Of a stretch of 64,000 nt of DNA, positions 51,409 to 60,933 are shown in pieces. The position numbers were made by a program, and so were the translations under genes. The stretch lies in assembly GCA_050633785.1 (NCBI GenBank), contig JBOEHE010000030.1, forward strand, positions 48,505-112,504, in the 5' to 3' direction. The stretch comes from CALKZN01 sp050633785 (GTDB lineage: Bacteria; Pseudomonadota; Gammaproteobacteria; Arenicellales; Arenicellaceae). The notes under the pieces were generated by a model. That model saw only the letters and a program-made list of their open reading frames with translations, did no database searches and was not told where the DNA came from. The number at the start of each line of letters is the position of its first letter. Position 1 is the first letter of the stretch.

Positions 51409-52602
51409 CTAAAAATCATCAACCATTTTCTTCATATAATCGACAGTACGTTTAAGCAACGATCCCAAAGGCACTTGCTCAGCCACAACCAACGGCACCT
51501 GACCAATCGTTTTGTCCTGGTACTGCACGGTAGCAATTCCAATCGTCTGCCGGTCATCAATGGGAGCAGAGATATTGGCCGGCATTTCAGCATTGTAGGA
51601 CAATTTATCCTGTTGCCCCTTTGGCACTAAAACCGGGAATGCTCTTAAGGGTATAATATTAACTTTATCCGTTTCACCACCATAAACGGTCATTTTCTTG
51701 ACACTCTCATCCGCTGCCAGAACCGTTGAAATACTGTAATTACTGTGCCCATAACGCAATAGAGACATAGTCTGATCAGAGCGTTCCTGATCACTATTGG
51801 TTCCTGTTACTACAGCGATGACACGTAAATCATCTTTTTTTGACGTTGCCGCCAGACAGTAACCGGCTGCTTCAGTATGCCCCGTTTTCAAGCCGTCAAC
51901 ATCCTTGCTCCGCCAGAGCAAACGGTTGCGATTGTTCTGCACAATATTGTTATGAGTAAATTCTTTAGCCGAAAACCAGGCATAGTATTGTGGGAATTGT
52001 TGAATAATCGCTGCGCTCAAACGTGCAATATCATATGCCGAAGAGTAATGGTCCTTGTCAGGCAGCCCTGTTGAATTTTTGAAATTTGTATTAGTAAGCT
52101 GTAAAGAACTTGCCGTTTCATTCATCATATCAGCAAATGCATCTTCAGTTCCTGCGATATGCTCGGCCAAAGCAACACTGGCGTCATTCCCTGATTGAAT
52201 AATGATGCTTTTAAGAATTTTCAGCAAACTGATTTCATCATTCACTTCAGCAAACATACGTGACCCTTCTGTCTGCCATGCTTTTTTACTGATCAAAATC
52301 TTCTCATCAAGTTGCAACTGATCGCTGGCCAACTTGCTGAAAGCCAGATAAATCGTCATCAACTTGGTCAAACTTGCTGGCTCTATTTTCATATCAGCAT
52401 TTTCGGAAGCGATTACCCAGCCAGTAACAGGCTCCAGCAACACCCAGGATTTCGCTGACAATTCTGGCAAGGACTGAGTCGACTTCAAGGCCTCTGGCAT
52501 TGGCGCTGCATTAGCATTGAGCAATGTCGAGCCATACAAAGCAAGTGCCATAGTCAACTTAAGAATCATCGAAATGTGTATTTTCATAGGTAGGTACAAC
52601 AT
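51409..52602 (-). CDS. dacA: D-alanyl-D-alanine carboxypeptidase (PBP5/6 family)
   Basis: This low-molecular-weight penicillin-binding protein trims pentapeptides in the periplasm. A signal peptide ending LLNANA is followed by the three motifs: SLTK (Ser77, Lys80), SGN in IIQSGNDASVAL and KTG in DGLKTGHTEAAG. The C-terminus ends with an amphipathic membrane-anchor-like helix (LLKRTVDYMKKMVDDF). ATGs at 52602 and 52587 are both possible starts; neither has a good ribosome binding site, and it follows rlpA by only a few bases. Confidence 0.94.
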   Translation of the reverse strand: MLYLPMKIHISMILKLTMALALYGSTLLNANAAPMPEALKSTQSLPELSAKSWVLLEPVTGWVIASENADMKIEPASLTKLMTIYLAFSKLASDQLQLDEKILISKKAWQTEGSRMFAEVNDEISLLKILKSIIIQSGNDASVALAEHIAGTEDAFADMMNETASSLQLTNTNFKNSTGLPDKDHYSSAYDIARLSAAIIQQFPQYYAWFSAKEFTHNNIVQNNRNRLLWRSKDVDGLKTGHTEAAGYCLAATSKKDDLRVIAVVTGTNSDQERSDQTMSLLRYGHSNYSISTVLAADESVKKMTVYGGETDKVNIIPLRAFPVLVPKGQQDKLSYNAEMPANISAPIDDRQTIGIATVQYQDKTIGQVPLVVAEQVPLGSLLKRTVDYMKKMVDDF

Positions 52603-52610
52603 CAATTGAT

Positions 52611-53750
52611 TTAATTGTCTTGAAATTTTTTCACAGCATAACCTGAGCGCTGCAAACGTGCTCGAGCAGCCTCAAGATCAGATGGTGAATAAGGGCCCAG
52701 AATCACCTTATAAAGGCCACCCACTTTTAATACCCGGCTGTTATTAAAACCATCAGCGATTACTCTTGCTCTCATTTTGGCTGCATTGCCAGGAACCGAA
52801 AATGCACCAACTTGCAGATTAGATAAAGGCACTGATGGTTTCGATGAGGATTTATCTGTTGGAGTTCTGAAGCCCGTGTCTGGAGTCAAGACCCCATTGA
52901 TATAAATGGCCTTATTGTTGTTAGAGTTACTATTAGCACTCCCACTGGAACCAGAAGCAGAGCTATTGACCTGCTTACTCACACCATTAACAGCATCAAG
53001 AGCTGCAGCCCCAGAGGATTGAACCACAACAGCACTCTGCAGAGCAGCCTCAGATTGCTCTAAAGTTTTCGACGGTATTGCCTGACGAGCTATTCCGGCC
53101 TGCGATACACCAGCACCGTTATTGCCCACAGAACCCGCCACAGCAGTTGTTGATAACACCGTAGATTGGACGGTCGATGGATAAGCTACTGCCTGAGCAG
53201 TTTGTGATGTTGTTCCCGGCTCAACCACTTCTATAAACACATTCGCTGTTCCCGTTGCCACCATCCCGAGTTTTTTTGCCGCTGCATAAGAAACATCAAT
53301 AATACGCCCATGCAAAAATGGCCCTCGATCATTAACCCGAACCACAACTACACGATTATTATCAACATTGGTTACTCGCACATAGCTTGGTAATGGCAAG
53401 GTCTTATGAGCCGCCGTCATGGCATACATATCATAAGGCTCACCACTGGATGTTTTATTGCCGTGAAACTTTTTGCCATACCAGGATGCCTGGCCACGTT
53501 CGGTAAAACCTTTGGCGGAACTGATCGGATAATATTGTTTGCCCAGCGCAGTATAAGAGCGATTACCTGTTTTACTATAGGGTTCAACCCGTGGAATCGC
53601 ATCAGGAATAGATTGCCAGTCAATATTACGATCAGACGAATCACCTCTGGGTGGGCCATCGTCCTGATAATACCCTCCTGAACGTTTCCCACTGCATCCT
53701 GCAACAAGCAATAGTGACATAGCTAATAGGATAAAAATAGAACTGCGCAT
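52611..53750 (-). CDS. rlpA: RlpA septal-ring lipoprotein, lytic transglycosylase with SPOR domain
   Basis: RlpA cleaves denuded glycan strands at the septum. Signal and lipobox are LLLVAGC with acylated Cys19. The double-psi beta-barrel (about residues 80-170) contains GQASWYGKKFHGNKTSSGEP and VRVNDRGPFLHGRIIDVS. A long Ser/Ala/Asn-rich linker leads to a C-terminal SPOR domain (about 310-379; LQVGAFSVPGNAAKMRARV). GAGGG precedes the ATG. Its place between mltB and dacA is the standard order. Confidence 0.95.
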   Translation of the reverse strand: MRSSIFILLAMSLLLVAGCSGKRSGGYYQDDGPPRGDSSDRNIDWQSIPDAIPRVEPYSKTGNRSYTALGKQYYPISSAKGFTERGQASWYGKKFHGNKTSSGEPYDMYAMTAAHKTLPLPSYVRVTNVDNNRVVVVRVNDRGPFLHGRIIDVSYAAAKKLGMVATGTANVFIEVVEPGTTSQTAQAVAYPSTVQSTVLSTTAVAGSVGNNGAGVSQAGIARQAIPSKTLEQSEAALQSAVVVQSSGAAALDAVNGVSKQVNSSASGSSGSANSNSNNNKAIYINGVLTPDTGFRTPTDKSSSKPSVPLSNLQVGAFSVPGNAAKMRARVIADGFNNSRVLKVGGLYKVILGPYSPSDLEAARARLQRSGYAVKKFQDN

Positions 53751-53763
53751 AACGTCTATACCC

Positions 53764-54810
53764 TCACGATGAATAGTTTTGCCGTGACAAATAACTGTCT
53801 TTTATTGCACGGCTCAAATCACGCACAGCCATAGCATATAAAACACTGTGATTATATTTTGTGATGACATATAGGTTTTTCAAACCAAGAAAATATTCTG
53901 GTACATCGTCCTTACCCAACAAACGTACTACCGTTGCTGGTGTATTCAAACTTAGGCTCGATGGAATGCCATTTGCTTGCTTTTTGATGACATTTACAGT
54001 TGATATCGTCTTACGCTTGCGCGAAGCCATGGCATCAAGTTTCGTTGACTTAGGTTGAATGGGATACGCAACAGGCGCGCCTTTTTTCCAACCGTGCTCT
54101 TTAAAATAGTTAGCAACACTGCCAATAGCATCCACAGGGTCATTGATTAGATCTACACGTCCATCACCAGTAAAGTCAACGCCGTAAGCAGAATAACTGG
54201 TAGAAATAAACTGAGGAATACCCATCGCTCCAGCATATGAACCCACAGAGTCCAGACTCAGATGCCCTTGTTTGACTAAACGCAGGAACTCTGGCAACTG
54301 CCGAATTTGTAATTTGCTTCCAGCATTAGCCAGTGTAGAAATGCTCTCGATGACCCGATCTTTGCCCTTGATGCGGCCAAACTTGGTTTCGACTCCAATA
54401 ATGGCGCAGATAATCTCCGGTTCCACACCATAGATCGAGCTGGCACGGTTCAGCTCGTCTTCGTATTGCAACCAGAACTCAACACCTTGGTTAATTCGTT
54501 CAGGTTTTAAAAAGATGCCTCGATACCCACCAGGTCGATTGCCGTCACCACGCCAGGTCAGTTTTTTCTCAGCCGCGTTAGCCTTTTTCTTGACCACTTC
54601 TTCACGTAAACGAACACCGGCGAATATTTTGTCGAGCTCCAAGGAGGTATAAAGCCCCTCGTTGATTAATGGCACAACCGCTCTTTTCAAACGAGGGTGT
54701 TTATCCAAATCCAGAGCCACCGCATTAGTCGCCCAAATAGCGCCGGTAGCAATACAGAAAAAAAGCAGGTTTTTAATGCGAACCTGAGTAGACATCTTGG
54801 CGTAAATCAT
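53764..54810 (-). CDS. mltB: lytic murein transglycosylase B
   Basis: A 348-residue periplasmic peptidoglycan lyase. The catalytic Glu lies in CAIIGVETKFGRIKG, and SYAGAMGIPQFISTSYSAYG and FTGDGRVDLINDPVDAIGSV are MltB hallmarks. The N-terminal hydrophobic segment (LLFFCIATGAIWATNAVA) has no lipobox Cys, so it is a soluble (Slt35-like) or cleaved form rather than a lipoprotein. ATG 54795 is an alternative start. It follows rodA by 71 bp. Confidence 0.94.
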   Translation of the reverse strand: MIYAKMSTQVRIKNLLFFCIATGAIWATNAVALDLDKHPRLKRAVVPLINEGLYTSLELDKIFAGVRLREEVVKKKANAAEKKLTWRGDGNRPGGYRGIFLKPERINQGVEFWLQYEDELNRASSIYGVEPEIICAIIGVETKFGRIKGKDRVIESISTLANAGSKLQIRQLPEFLRLVKQGHLSLDSVGSYAGAMGIPQFISTSYSAYGVDFTGDGRVDLINDPVDAIGSVANYFKEHGWKKGAPVAYPIQPKSTKLDAMASRKRKTISTVNVIKKQANGIPSSLSLNTPATVVRLLGKDDVPEYFLGLKNLYVITKYNHSVLYAMAVRDLSRAIKDSYLSRQNYSS

Positions 54811-54881
54811 AGTGTACTATTTTCAATAAATTCAAATTTAGAGTCGCGGTTTACAAACCACATAAGACCTGAAGACCAACA

Positions 54882-55967
54882 TCAACTGGACATCAAATTG
54901 CGATGAGTACGAATGCTCATCAAGATACCAAAACCAGCCATCAGAGTAACCATAGATGTCCCCCCGTAGCTAACCAAAGGTAATGGCACTCCTACAACAG
55001 GTAAAATGCCCGAAACCATGCCAATATTAACAAATACATAGAAGAAAAAGGTTAAAGAAAGACTACCAGCAAGCAAACGTGAATAGGTATTTTGTGTATA
55101 AAAAGCAATATACAAACCCCGAAAGACTATTGCCAGATACAGCAACATAAGCACAATGAAACCAATCAAACCAAACTCTTCGGATAAGACGGAAAAAATA
55201 AAATCGGTTTTGCGCTCAGGAATAAACTCCAGCTGAGATTGGCTACCATCCAACCACCCCTTACCCTGCAAACCACCAGAACCAATAGCAATCATCGATT
55301 GAATCGTATGATAACCTGCACCCAAAGGGTCTGACCAGGGGTCAAATAAAGTCAAAATGCGCTGGCGCTGATATTCTCGCAATACCCCCCAATACATAAC
55401 AGGTATTGCAACCAGGGCTAAAACAGCCGCTAAACCAATCACACGCCAGGACAAGCCAGCCAGAAAAATAGCAACCAAACCAGAACTGGCGATCAGAATA
55501 GAAGTGCCCAAATCAGGCTGCAAAATAATCATTACCGTCGGCAGCAACATAATAACGAAGGCCCCAACCAACTCTCTGAACTGGGGAGGTAATGGCTGCT
55601 TAGTCAGCAACCAGGCCACCATCATGGGCACTGCCAGCTTCATTATTTCAGAGGGTTGAAAACGTAACACCCCCAAATCCAACCATCGTTGGGCACCTTT
55701 TCCAACAATGCCAAACACCAGAACTGCCAATAACATCAACAATCCCATCGTGTACAAATGGGGAGTCCATCGAGATAGGTTTTCAGGTGAAATCTGTGCC
55801 AACACCAACATCACTGAAAAGCCGATCATGATACGCACTGATTGATTAAATATCAGCTTCAGGTTTTCACCGCCAGCGCTGTATAAAATAAACAAGCCCA
55901 CAAGACTGCATAACACCAACAGCACCAGCAATGGCTTATCTATATGCCAATTTTTCTTGAGTCGCAT
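54882..55967 (-). CDS. rodA: rod-shape SEDS glycosyltransferase RodA
   Basis: RodA polymerises glycan strands during elongation together with PBP2. The 361-residue product has about ten membrane segments; SEDS markers are RWLDLGVLRFQPSEIMKLAV, QPDLGTSILI and PLPLVSYGGTSMVTLM. The gene shares one base with the mrdA stop (TAATG), so the pair is translationally coupled. Confidence 0.96.
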   Translation of the reverse strand: MRLKKNWHIDKPLLVLLVLCSLVGLFILYSAGGENLKLIFNQSVRIMIGFSVMLVLAQISPENLSRWTPHLYTMGLLMLLAVLVFGIVGKGAQRWLDLGVLRFQPSEIMKLAVPMMVAWLLTKQPLPPQFRELVGAFVIMLLPTVMIILQPDLGTSILIASSGLVAIFLAGLSWRVIGLAAVLALVAIPVMYWGVLREYQRQRILTLFDPWSDPLGAGYHTIQSMIAIGSGGLQGKGWLDGSQSQLEFIPERKTDFIFSVLSEEFGLIGFIVLMLLYLAIVFRGLYIAFYTQNTYSRLLAGSLSLTFFFYVFVNIGMVSGILPVVGVPLPLVSYGGTSMVTLMAGFGILMSIRTHRNLMSS

Positions 55968-57883
55968 TACAAACCACCCTCAGCCGTTGCAGTTTGCGGT
56001 TCGACAGAGCCTGCAACCTCAGCCTCTGTCTCTTCAGGTTTACCAACTAAATAATAATCCATTACCGTTCGGGCGATTGGTGCTGCTGCTTTGCTGCCAC
56101 TGCCACCATTCTCAACCACAACAGATAAAGCAATAACGGGTTTATCCTTGGGCGCAAAGCCGACAAATAGAGAGTGGTCGCGCTGAAACTCCTGCAACTT
56201 ATCAGCATCATAACGAGCGCCTTGTGGAATACCAACCACTTGCGCTGTACCTGTTTTACCCGCCATCTGATATTGAATACCTCGACTGATACCGCGAGCT
56301 GTACCCGTTGCTGAATGCACAACCTTATGCATTGCATCAATCACCTGCTCATAATCAGCCACACCATTCAAAGCAACTGCTTCAGCCTCAATCAAAGGCG
56401 GAGAAATATCACCCTCTGTCTCTTCATTTGGTTCAGCAATGATATTTTTTACCAATCGCGGCGGTATACGCATTCCCCGGTTCGCCAGAGTTGCTGTCAC
56501 AGCAGCCAACTGTATCGGCGTCGTCAACATGTAGCCCTGTCCGATGCCAGCGATAACCGTTTCACCGGGATACCACACAGTGTTTCTGGCCTTTTTCTTC
56601 CACCGTTTTGATGGAACCAATCCATTCGGCTCACCTCCCAGATCAATTCCCGTCTTCTTCCCCAAACCAAACTTCGTTAAAAAGTCATGCATTTTGTCTA
56701 TGCCCAGAGAATGTGCCAATTGATAGAAATAGACATCACAGGACTGAGTGATTGCTTCAATAAAGTTGAGCGTTCCATGACCATGGCGTTTCCAGCAACG
56801 GTATCTATGAGAGCTGCCTTTGAGCGAATACCAACCCGGGCAATGCACGCGGTTGTGACGAGTCCAGCCATTGTGCAGACCAAGCAATGCAAAAATACCT
56901 TTGATCGTCGAGCCCGGTGCATATCGACCATTGAGGGCCCGATTCAACAAGGGGCGGTTAATATCGTCTCGCAGCTGGTTATAGTTTTTGTGATCAATAC
57001 CGTTAACAAACAAATTGGGGTCGTAAACCGGGTTGCTCACAAAGGCCAGAACACCTCCCGTTGAAGGTTCAATAGCAATCACTGAACCTCGTTTATCTCC
57101 CAGTGCTTTACGAGCTGCAATTTGCAAGTCGATGTCAATATTCAGGCGTAAATCATTGCCAGCGATTGGCTGCGTAGTATCCAGAGTCTGAACAATTTGA
57201 CCATGCGCGTTGGTTTCAACCTGCTTATAGCCCACCTGACCCAGCAATTGGTCCTCGTATTGAGCTTCAATACCCAATTTACCAATATATTTACTTCCTC
57301 GGTATGCCTTCTTATCAATCCGCTCCAAATCTTTTTGACTGATACGGCCGACATATCCGAGAACATGAGCTAATTCCCCCGCGTAAGGATAATGCCTTTG
57401 CAATACCCCCTTTACGAACACCCCAGGAAAACGTTGCCGGTTCACAGAAAAAGCAGCTACTTGTTCATCGGTCAAATTCAGTTTCAAAATCTGTGATTCG
57501 AAACTCGGCTTAGCACGAATTGACTCGTTAAAACGTTTAAGCTCCCAAGGTGTGATCGGAATAATCTGTGATAATTTATCCAGGACTGTTGTCATATCAT
57601 CCACTTTTGAGGGGACAACTTCCAAGGAATAAACCGATATATTTTCAGCTAGAACCTTGCCATTGCGGTCAAAAATCTGCCCACGAACTGGAGGAACAGG
57701 AATCAGACTGACACGGTTGTGTTTGGATAAGGTTTCAAAGCGTTGAAATTTGTAGATCTGCAAATACCAAACCCGAACAAATAGTATTGAAAACAACAAT
57801 AGCACTAGCAATACCGCAACCACCAAGCGGTTCTGCACTATATGTGTTTCTCTTAAATAATTTTTCAGATAATGACTGTGCAC
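55967..57883 (-). CDS. mrdA: penicillin-binding protein 2
   Basis: PBP2 is the elongation-specific transpeptidase. The 638-residue product has one N-terminal membrane anchor (about 20-43), a pedestal domain (from 66, PVRGQIFDRNGKVLAENI) and the transpeptidase: Ser325-x-x-Lys328 in APGSTIKG, SCD near 382 and KTG in MAGKTGTAQVV. The start is a GTG at 57883 without a clear ribosome binding site. It lies 21 bp after mreD. Confidence 0.96.
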   Translation of the reverse strand: MHSHYLKNYLRETHIVQNRLVVAVLLVLLLFSILFVRVWYLQIYKFQRFETLSKHNRVSLIPVPPVRGQIFDRNGKVLAENISVYSLEVVPSKVDDMTTVLDKLSQIIPITPWELKRFNESIRAKPSFESQILKLNLTDEQVAAFSVNRQRFPGVFVKGVLQRHYPYAGELAHVLGYVGRISQKDLERIDKKAYRGSKYIGKLGIEAQYEDQLLGQVGYKQVETNAHGQIVQTLDTTQPIAGNDLRLNIDIDLQIAARKALGDKRGSVIAIEPSTGGVLAFVSNPVYDPNLFVNGIDHKNYNQLRDDINRPLLNRALNGRYAPGSTIKGIFALLGLHNGWTRHNRVHCPGWYSLKGSSHRYRCWKRHGHGTLNFIEAITQSCDVYFYQLAHSLGIDKMHDFLTKFGLGKKTGIDLGGEPNGLVPSKRWKKKARNTVWYPGETVIAGIGQGYMLTTPIQLAAVTATLANRGMRIPPRLVKNIIAEPNEETEGDISPPLIEAEAVALNGVADYEQVIDAMHKVVHSATGTARGISRGIQYQMAGKTGTAQVVGIPQGARYDADKLQEFQRDHSLFVGFAPKDKPVIALSVVVENGGSGSKAAAPIARTVMDYYLVGKPEETEAEVAGSVEPQTATAEGGL

Positions 57884-57904
57884 TTGAAATAATCGCTGTC
57901 GGCA

Positions 57905-58399
57905 CTACAACTTTAAGGAGCGTCGCAAATCGCGCAAGATAATATAAATGAAAGGCCACAATACAATATCTCCGGCAATTGAGTACCAGTAGTATTGGGT
58001 AAACCGAAAATCGGATACCCAACCAGCCAACAAACCGATAAACAACTTCATGATGGCAATCAAAACACCCACCAACAATGCCTGTTGCCAGATGGGAAAC
58101 ATGCGCAACTGCATATAACTGCGTGAAATCGCAAACGCCAGGCAGGAAAAGCCAAAAGCATTCAAACCAAACGCTTTGATCAACAGCAGATCCAACAACA
58201 GCCCATATATAAAACCAAACACGACACCCAGTCGATCTGGCATTGCCAACACCCAATAGATAACGATTAATGCTATCCAATCAGGTCTGAAATAAAACAA
58301 CCAGTTCGGCAAATTTACAATGGTCAAAACCGACGCAATGAATGAACACAATAGTAAGACGATGAATAGACCAACGAAATTGACTCTAGCAGCCATCAT
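57905..58399 (-). CDS. mreD: rod-shape-determining protein MreD
   Basis: A 164-residue inner-membrane protein with five or six hydrophobic segments and the MreD marker PDWIALIVIYWVLAMPDRLG. It works with MreB and MreC in the elongasome. The ATG overlaps the mreC stop (ATGA). Confidence 0.94.
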   Translation of the reverse strand: MMAARVNFVGLFIVLLLCSFIASVLTIVNLPNWLFYFRPDWIALIVIYWVLAMPDRLGVVFGFIYGLLLDLLLIKAFGLNAFGFSCLAFAISRSYMQLRMFPIWQQALLVGVLIAIMKLFIGLLAGWVSDFRFTQYYWYSIAGDIVLWPFIYIILRDLRRSLKL

Positions 58400-59241
58400 T
58401 GCACCGCCGATGGAACAGTATTGGGTTCTGGTGAAAGCAACAGCACTTGGCGCAATTTATTGACCTGGGCAATCGGACTGGAAGTTATACTCAAAAATGG
58501 TTGTCCAGGAAATGAGGTAATCTCTTCAATAACCGCGACCGGGTAACCCGCTGGAAAACGCCCACCCAGACCAGAGCTCAGCAGGCGATCTCCCTTTTGA
58601 ATATCTGGATTTTCATTCAGAAACGGCACTTTCATGGAAAACATGTCGCCGGTTCCCTCAACCAGAGCACGCAAGCCACTTCGCTCCACTTGAACTGGAA
58701 TAGCATGGCTGGGGTCAGTGATCAGAGTGATGGCTGCCGAAAAAGGCAACACTTCAGTTACCTGACCAACAACACCTTTATCATCAATTACAGCTTGGCC
58801 AACATAAACACCACTGGAGGCTCCACGGTTGACAACAACTCGATGTTGATAAGGGTCTAAACTGACTTCAAGCAACTCGGCCATTTCAATCGAATGCTGA
58901 ATTTTCTTTGATGCATCCAGCAATGAACGCAATTGACCATTTTCCGCTTCCAATGAGCGCATTTTCAATAGCTCAGCTTTCAGCTTGAAATATTCATCAT
59001 GCAGGTTGTCATAAGCTGTTCTGAAATCACCTTCATGAGCAATGACATTATCAAAACCTGTCGCTATTTGCCCAGGAACCTGCGCAAAAAAGCGCACTGG
59101 AAACAACACATGAGACAAGCTTGATCTAGCAGGCTTAAGAATGCTGGTATTTAAGTCGACCAGCAATAAGGTGGCGCATACCAGAGTGACGACCAATAAC
59201 TGCCACCAACTTGCCGATTGCCTGCCGACCATATTGGCCAT
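58396..59241 (-). CDS. mreC: rod-shape-determining protein MreC
   Basis: A bitopic membrane protein of 281 residues: one N-terminal membrane segment (about 12-28), a coiled coil (about 75-110, YDNLHDEYFKLKAELLKMRS) and periplasmic beta domains (VVNRGASSGVYVGQAVID). It organises PBP2 and RodA with MreB. It follows mreB by 58 bp. Confidence 0.95.
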   Translation of the reverse strand: MANMVGRQSASWWQLLVVTLVCATLLLVDLNTSILKPARSSLSHVLFPVRFFAQVPGQIATGFDNVIAHEGDFRTAYDNLHDEYFKLKAELLKMRSLEAENGQLRSLLDASKKIQHSIEMAELLEVSLDPYQHRVVVNRGASSGVYVGQAVIDDKGVVGQVTEVLPFSAAITLITDPSHAIPVQVERSGLRALVEGTGDMFSMKVPFLNENPDIQKGDRLLSSGLGGRFPAGYPVAVIEEITSFPGQPFLSITSSPIAQVNKLRQVLLLSPEPNTVPSAVQ

Positions 59242-59299
59242 TTCTCAAAGTTACCCTGGAAAAGAATTATCTAAAAAACGCATCAATAGATGCCTTTCT

Positions 59300-60346
59300 C
59301 TACTCATGGGCAAAAACATCTCCCAGGTAATCCATCTCCTCTAGAGCACGCCCACACCCTCTGGCAACACAGGTCAGAGGATCATCTGCTATGACAACAG
59401 GCAAGCCTGTGTCTTCCATCAGACGTCGGTCCATATCACGCATCAGAGCACCACCACCGGCTATCACCATACCTTTGTCACCAATGTCCGCGCTCAGCTC
59501 TGGCGGAGTTTGTTCCAATGCCTGTTTAATAGTTTGGACAATAGATTCCAGCGGATCTGCTATGGCTTCGTAGATTTCATCACTGCTCAAAGTGATTGCA
59601 CGTGACAAACCTTCTGCAATGTCACGACCCTTAATTTCAATTTCGCGACGTTCCGATTTATCCCAGGCAGTTGCAATGGCTTTTTTGACCCGCTCAGCGC
59701 TGGCCTCACCAATCAGTACCCCGTGCTTACGACGAACATGGTTAATAATTGCCTCATCAAAGGTATCACCGGCAACACGCAATGATGTGCTGTACACCAT
59801 GCCGCCTAATGACATCACACCCACTTCTGTTGTGCCACCACCGATGTCCAACACCATTGAACCGGTTGGTTCAGCAACTGGTAAATTTGCACCAATAGCA
59901 ACAGCCATGGGCTCTTCAATCAAAAACACTTCACGGGCACCTGCTCCCATGGCAGATTCCTTAATGGCACGCCGCTCAACTTGAGTCGAACCGCAGGGAA
60001 CACAAATAATAATTCGAGGACTGCCACTGAAAAAACGATTCTGCTGAACTTTCTTGATGAAATATTTCAACATCTTTTCGGTAACATTAAAATCAGCAAT
60101 CACCCCATCTTTCATGGGTCGAATAGCTTTAATGGAACCAGGGGTACGCCCCAACATCTTTTTCGCCTCGGAACCAACGGCAAGTACGCTTTTATTATTC
60201 ATCCCACCATGTGGAGCAAAACGAATTGCAACCACGGACGGTTCATTCAGAATAATACCCTTGTCTTTGACATAAATAAGCGTATTCGCAGTTCCCAAGT
60301 CGATAGCTAAATCATTGGAGAACAATCCCATTAAACTTTTCAGCAT
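59300..60346 (-). CDS. mreB: rod-shape actin homologue MreB
   Basis: MreB filaments direct lateral wall synthesis. From ATG 60346 the protein is 348 residues, like E. coli MreB; the frame opens 21 codons further upstream but that stretch is not conserved. Actin-family motifs include DLAIDLGTANTLIYV, VLDIGGGTTEVGV and GGGALMRDMDRRL. It leads a minus-strand run that continues without strong terminators to 50079. Confidence 0.97.
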   Translation of the reverse strand: MLKSLMGLFSNDLAIDLGTANTLIYVKDKGIILNEPSVVAIRFAPHGGMNNKSVLAVGSEAKKMLGRTPGSIKAIRPMKDGVIADFNVTEKMLKYFIKKVQQNRFFSGSPRIIICVPCGSTQVERRAIKESAMGAGAREVFLIEEPMAVAIGANLPVAEPTGSMVLDIGGGTTEVGVMSLGGMVYSTSLRVAGDTFDEAIINHVRRKHGVLIGEASAERVKKAIATAWDKSERREIEIKGRDIAEGLSRAITLSSDEIYEAIADPLESIVQTIKQALEQTPPELSADIGDKGMVIAGGGALMRDMDRRLMEDTGLPVVIADDPLTCVARGCGRALEEMDYLGDVFAHE

Positions 60347-60555
60347 ATTATTTCTATTATTTTGTTCGTGTTTTTGAATAAAGCGCGTATTGTACTGCAA
60401 TAATGCCATATCATGCTATTCAACAGACGTTAAAGATGTGGTAATTTGCTGGTTTATTTTTTTCTGGGACCAATTTGTCTTATCAACATCGCGTTTTGGT
60501 CGAAAAAATACATTTTCCATCACACTCAACTGATACCAACACACAAGAACATACT

Positions 60556-60843
60556 ATGGAACTGGATAACAATACCGTAAAAACCATTGCATCATTGGCA
60601 AAGCTGACTTTATCCGATGAAGAGACCGAACAATACCGTGGTGAGTTATCAAATATTTTAGATTTGGTGGCACAACTGCAAGCGTGTGATACTGAGGGAG
60701 TGCAAGTCATGACCCATCCGATGGACGCCACTTTGCGCTTACGCGCTGATGAGGTCACCGAAAGCGATCAACGCGAACACTTTCAAGCCACAGCCCCAGC
60801 GACTGAGAATGGTCTGTATCTGGTGCCTAAAGTTCTTGATTGA
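60556..60843 (+). CDS. gatC: Asp/Glu-tRNA amidotransferase subunit C
   Basis: GatC stabilises the GatAB amidotransferase that converts mischarged Glu-tRNA(Gln) or Asp-tRNA(Asn). From ATG 60556 the product is 95 residues, the family length (VKTIASLAKLTLSDEE at the start, LYLVPKVLD at the end). The frame opens upstream at 60475 but without conserved sequence. It is divergent from mreB, a common layout in Pseudomonas relatives. Confidence 0.94.
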   Translation: MELDNNTVKTIASLAKLTLSDEETEQYRGELSNILDLVAQLQACDTEGVQVMTHPMDATLRLRADEVTESDQREHFQATAPATENGLYLVPKVLD

Positions 60844-60933
60844 ACGGCTTCCAAATACATTCCCACAATTAATTTCATCAAAGCAGCTATCTAATAGCTA
60901 CCCAACTAACGAAAAAGATTCCCTGACCGTCAT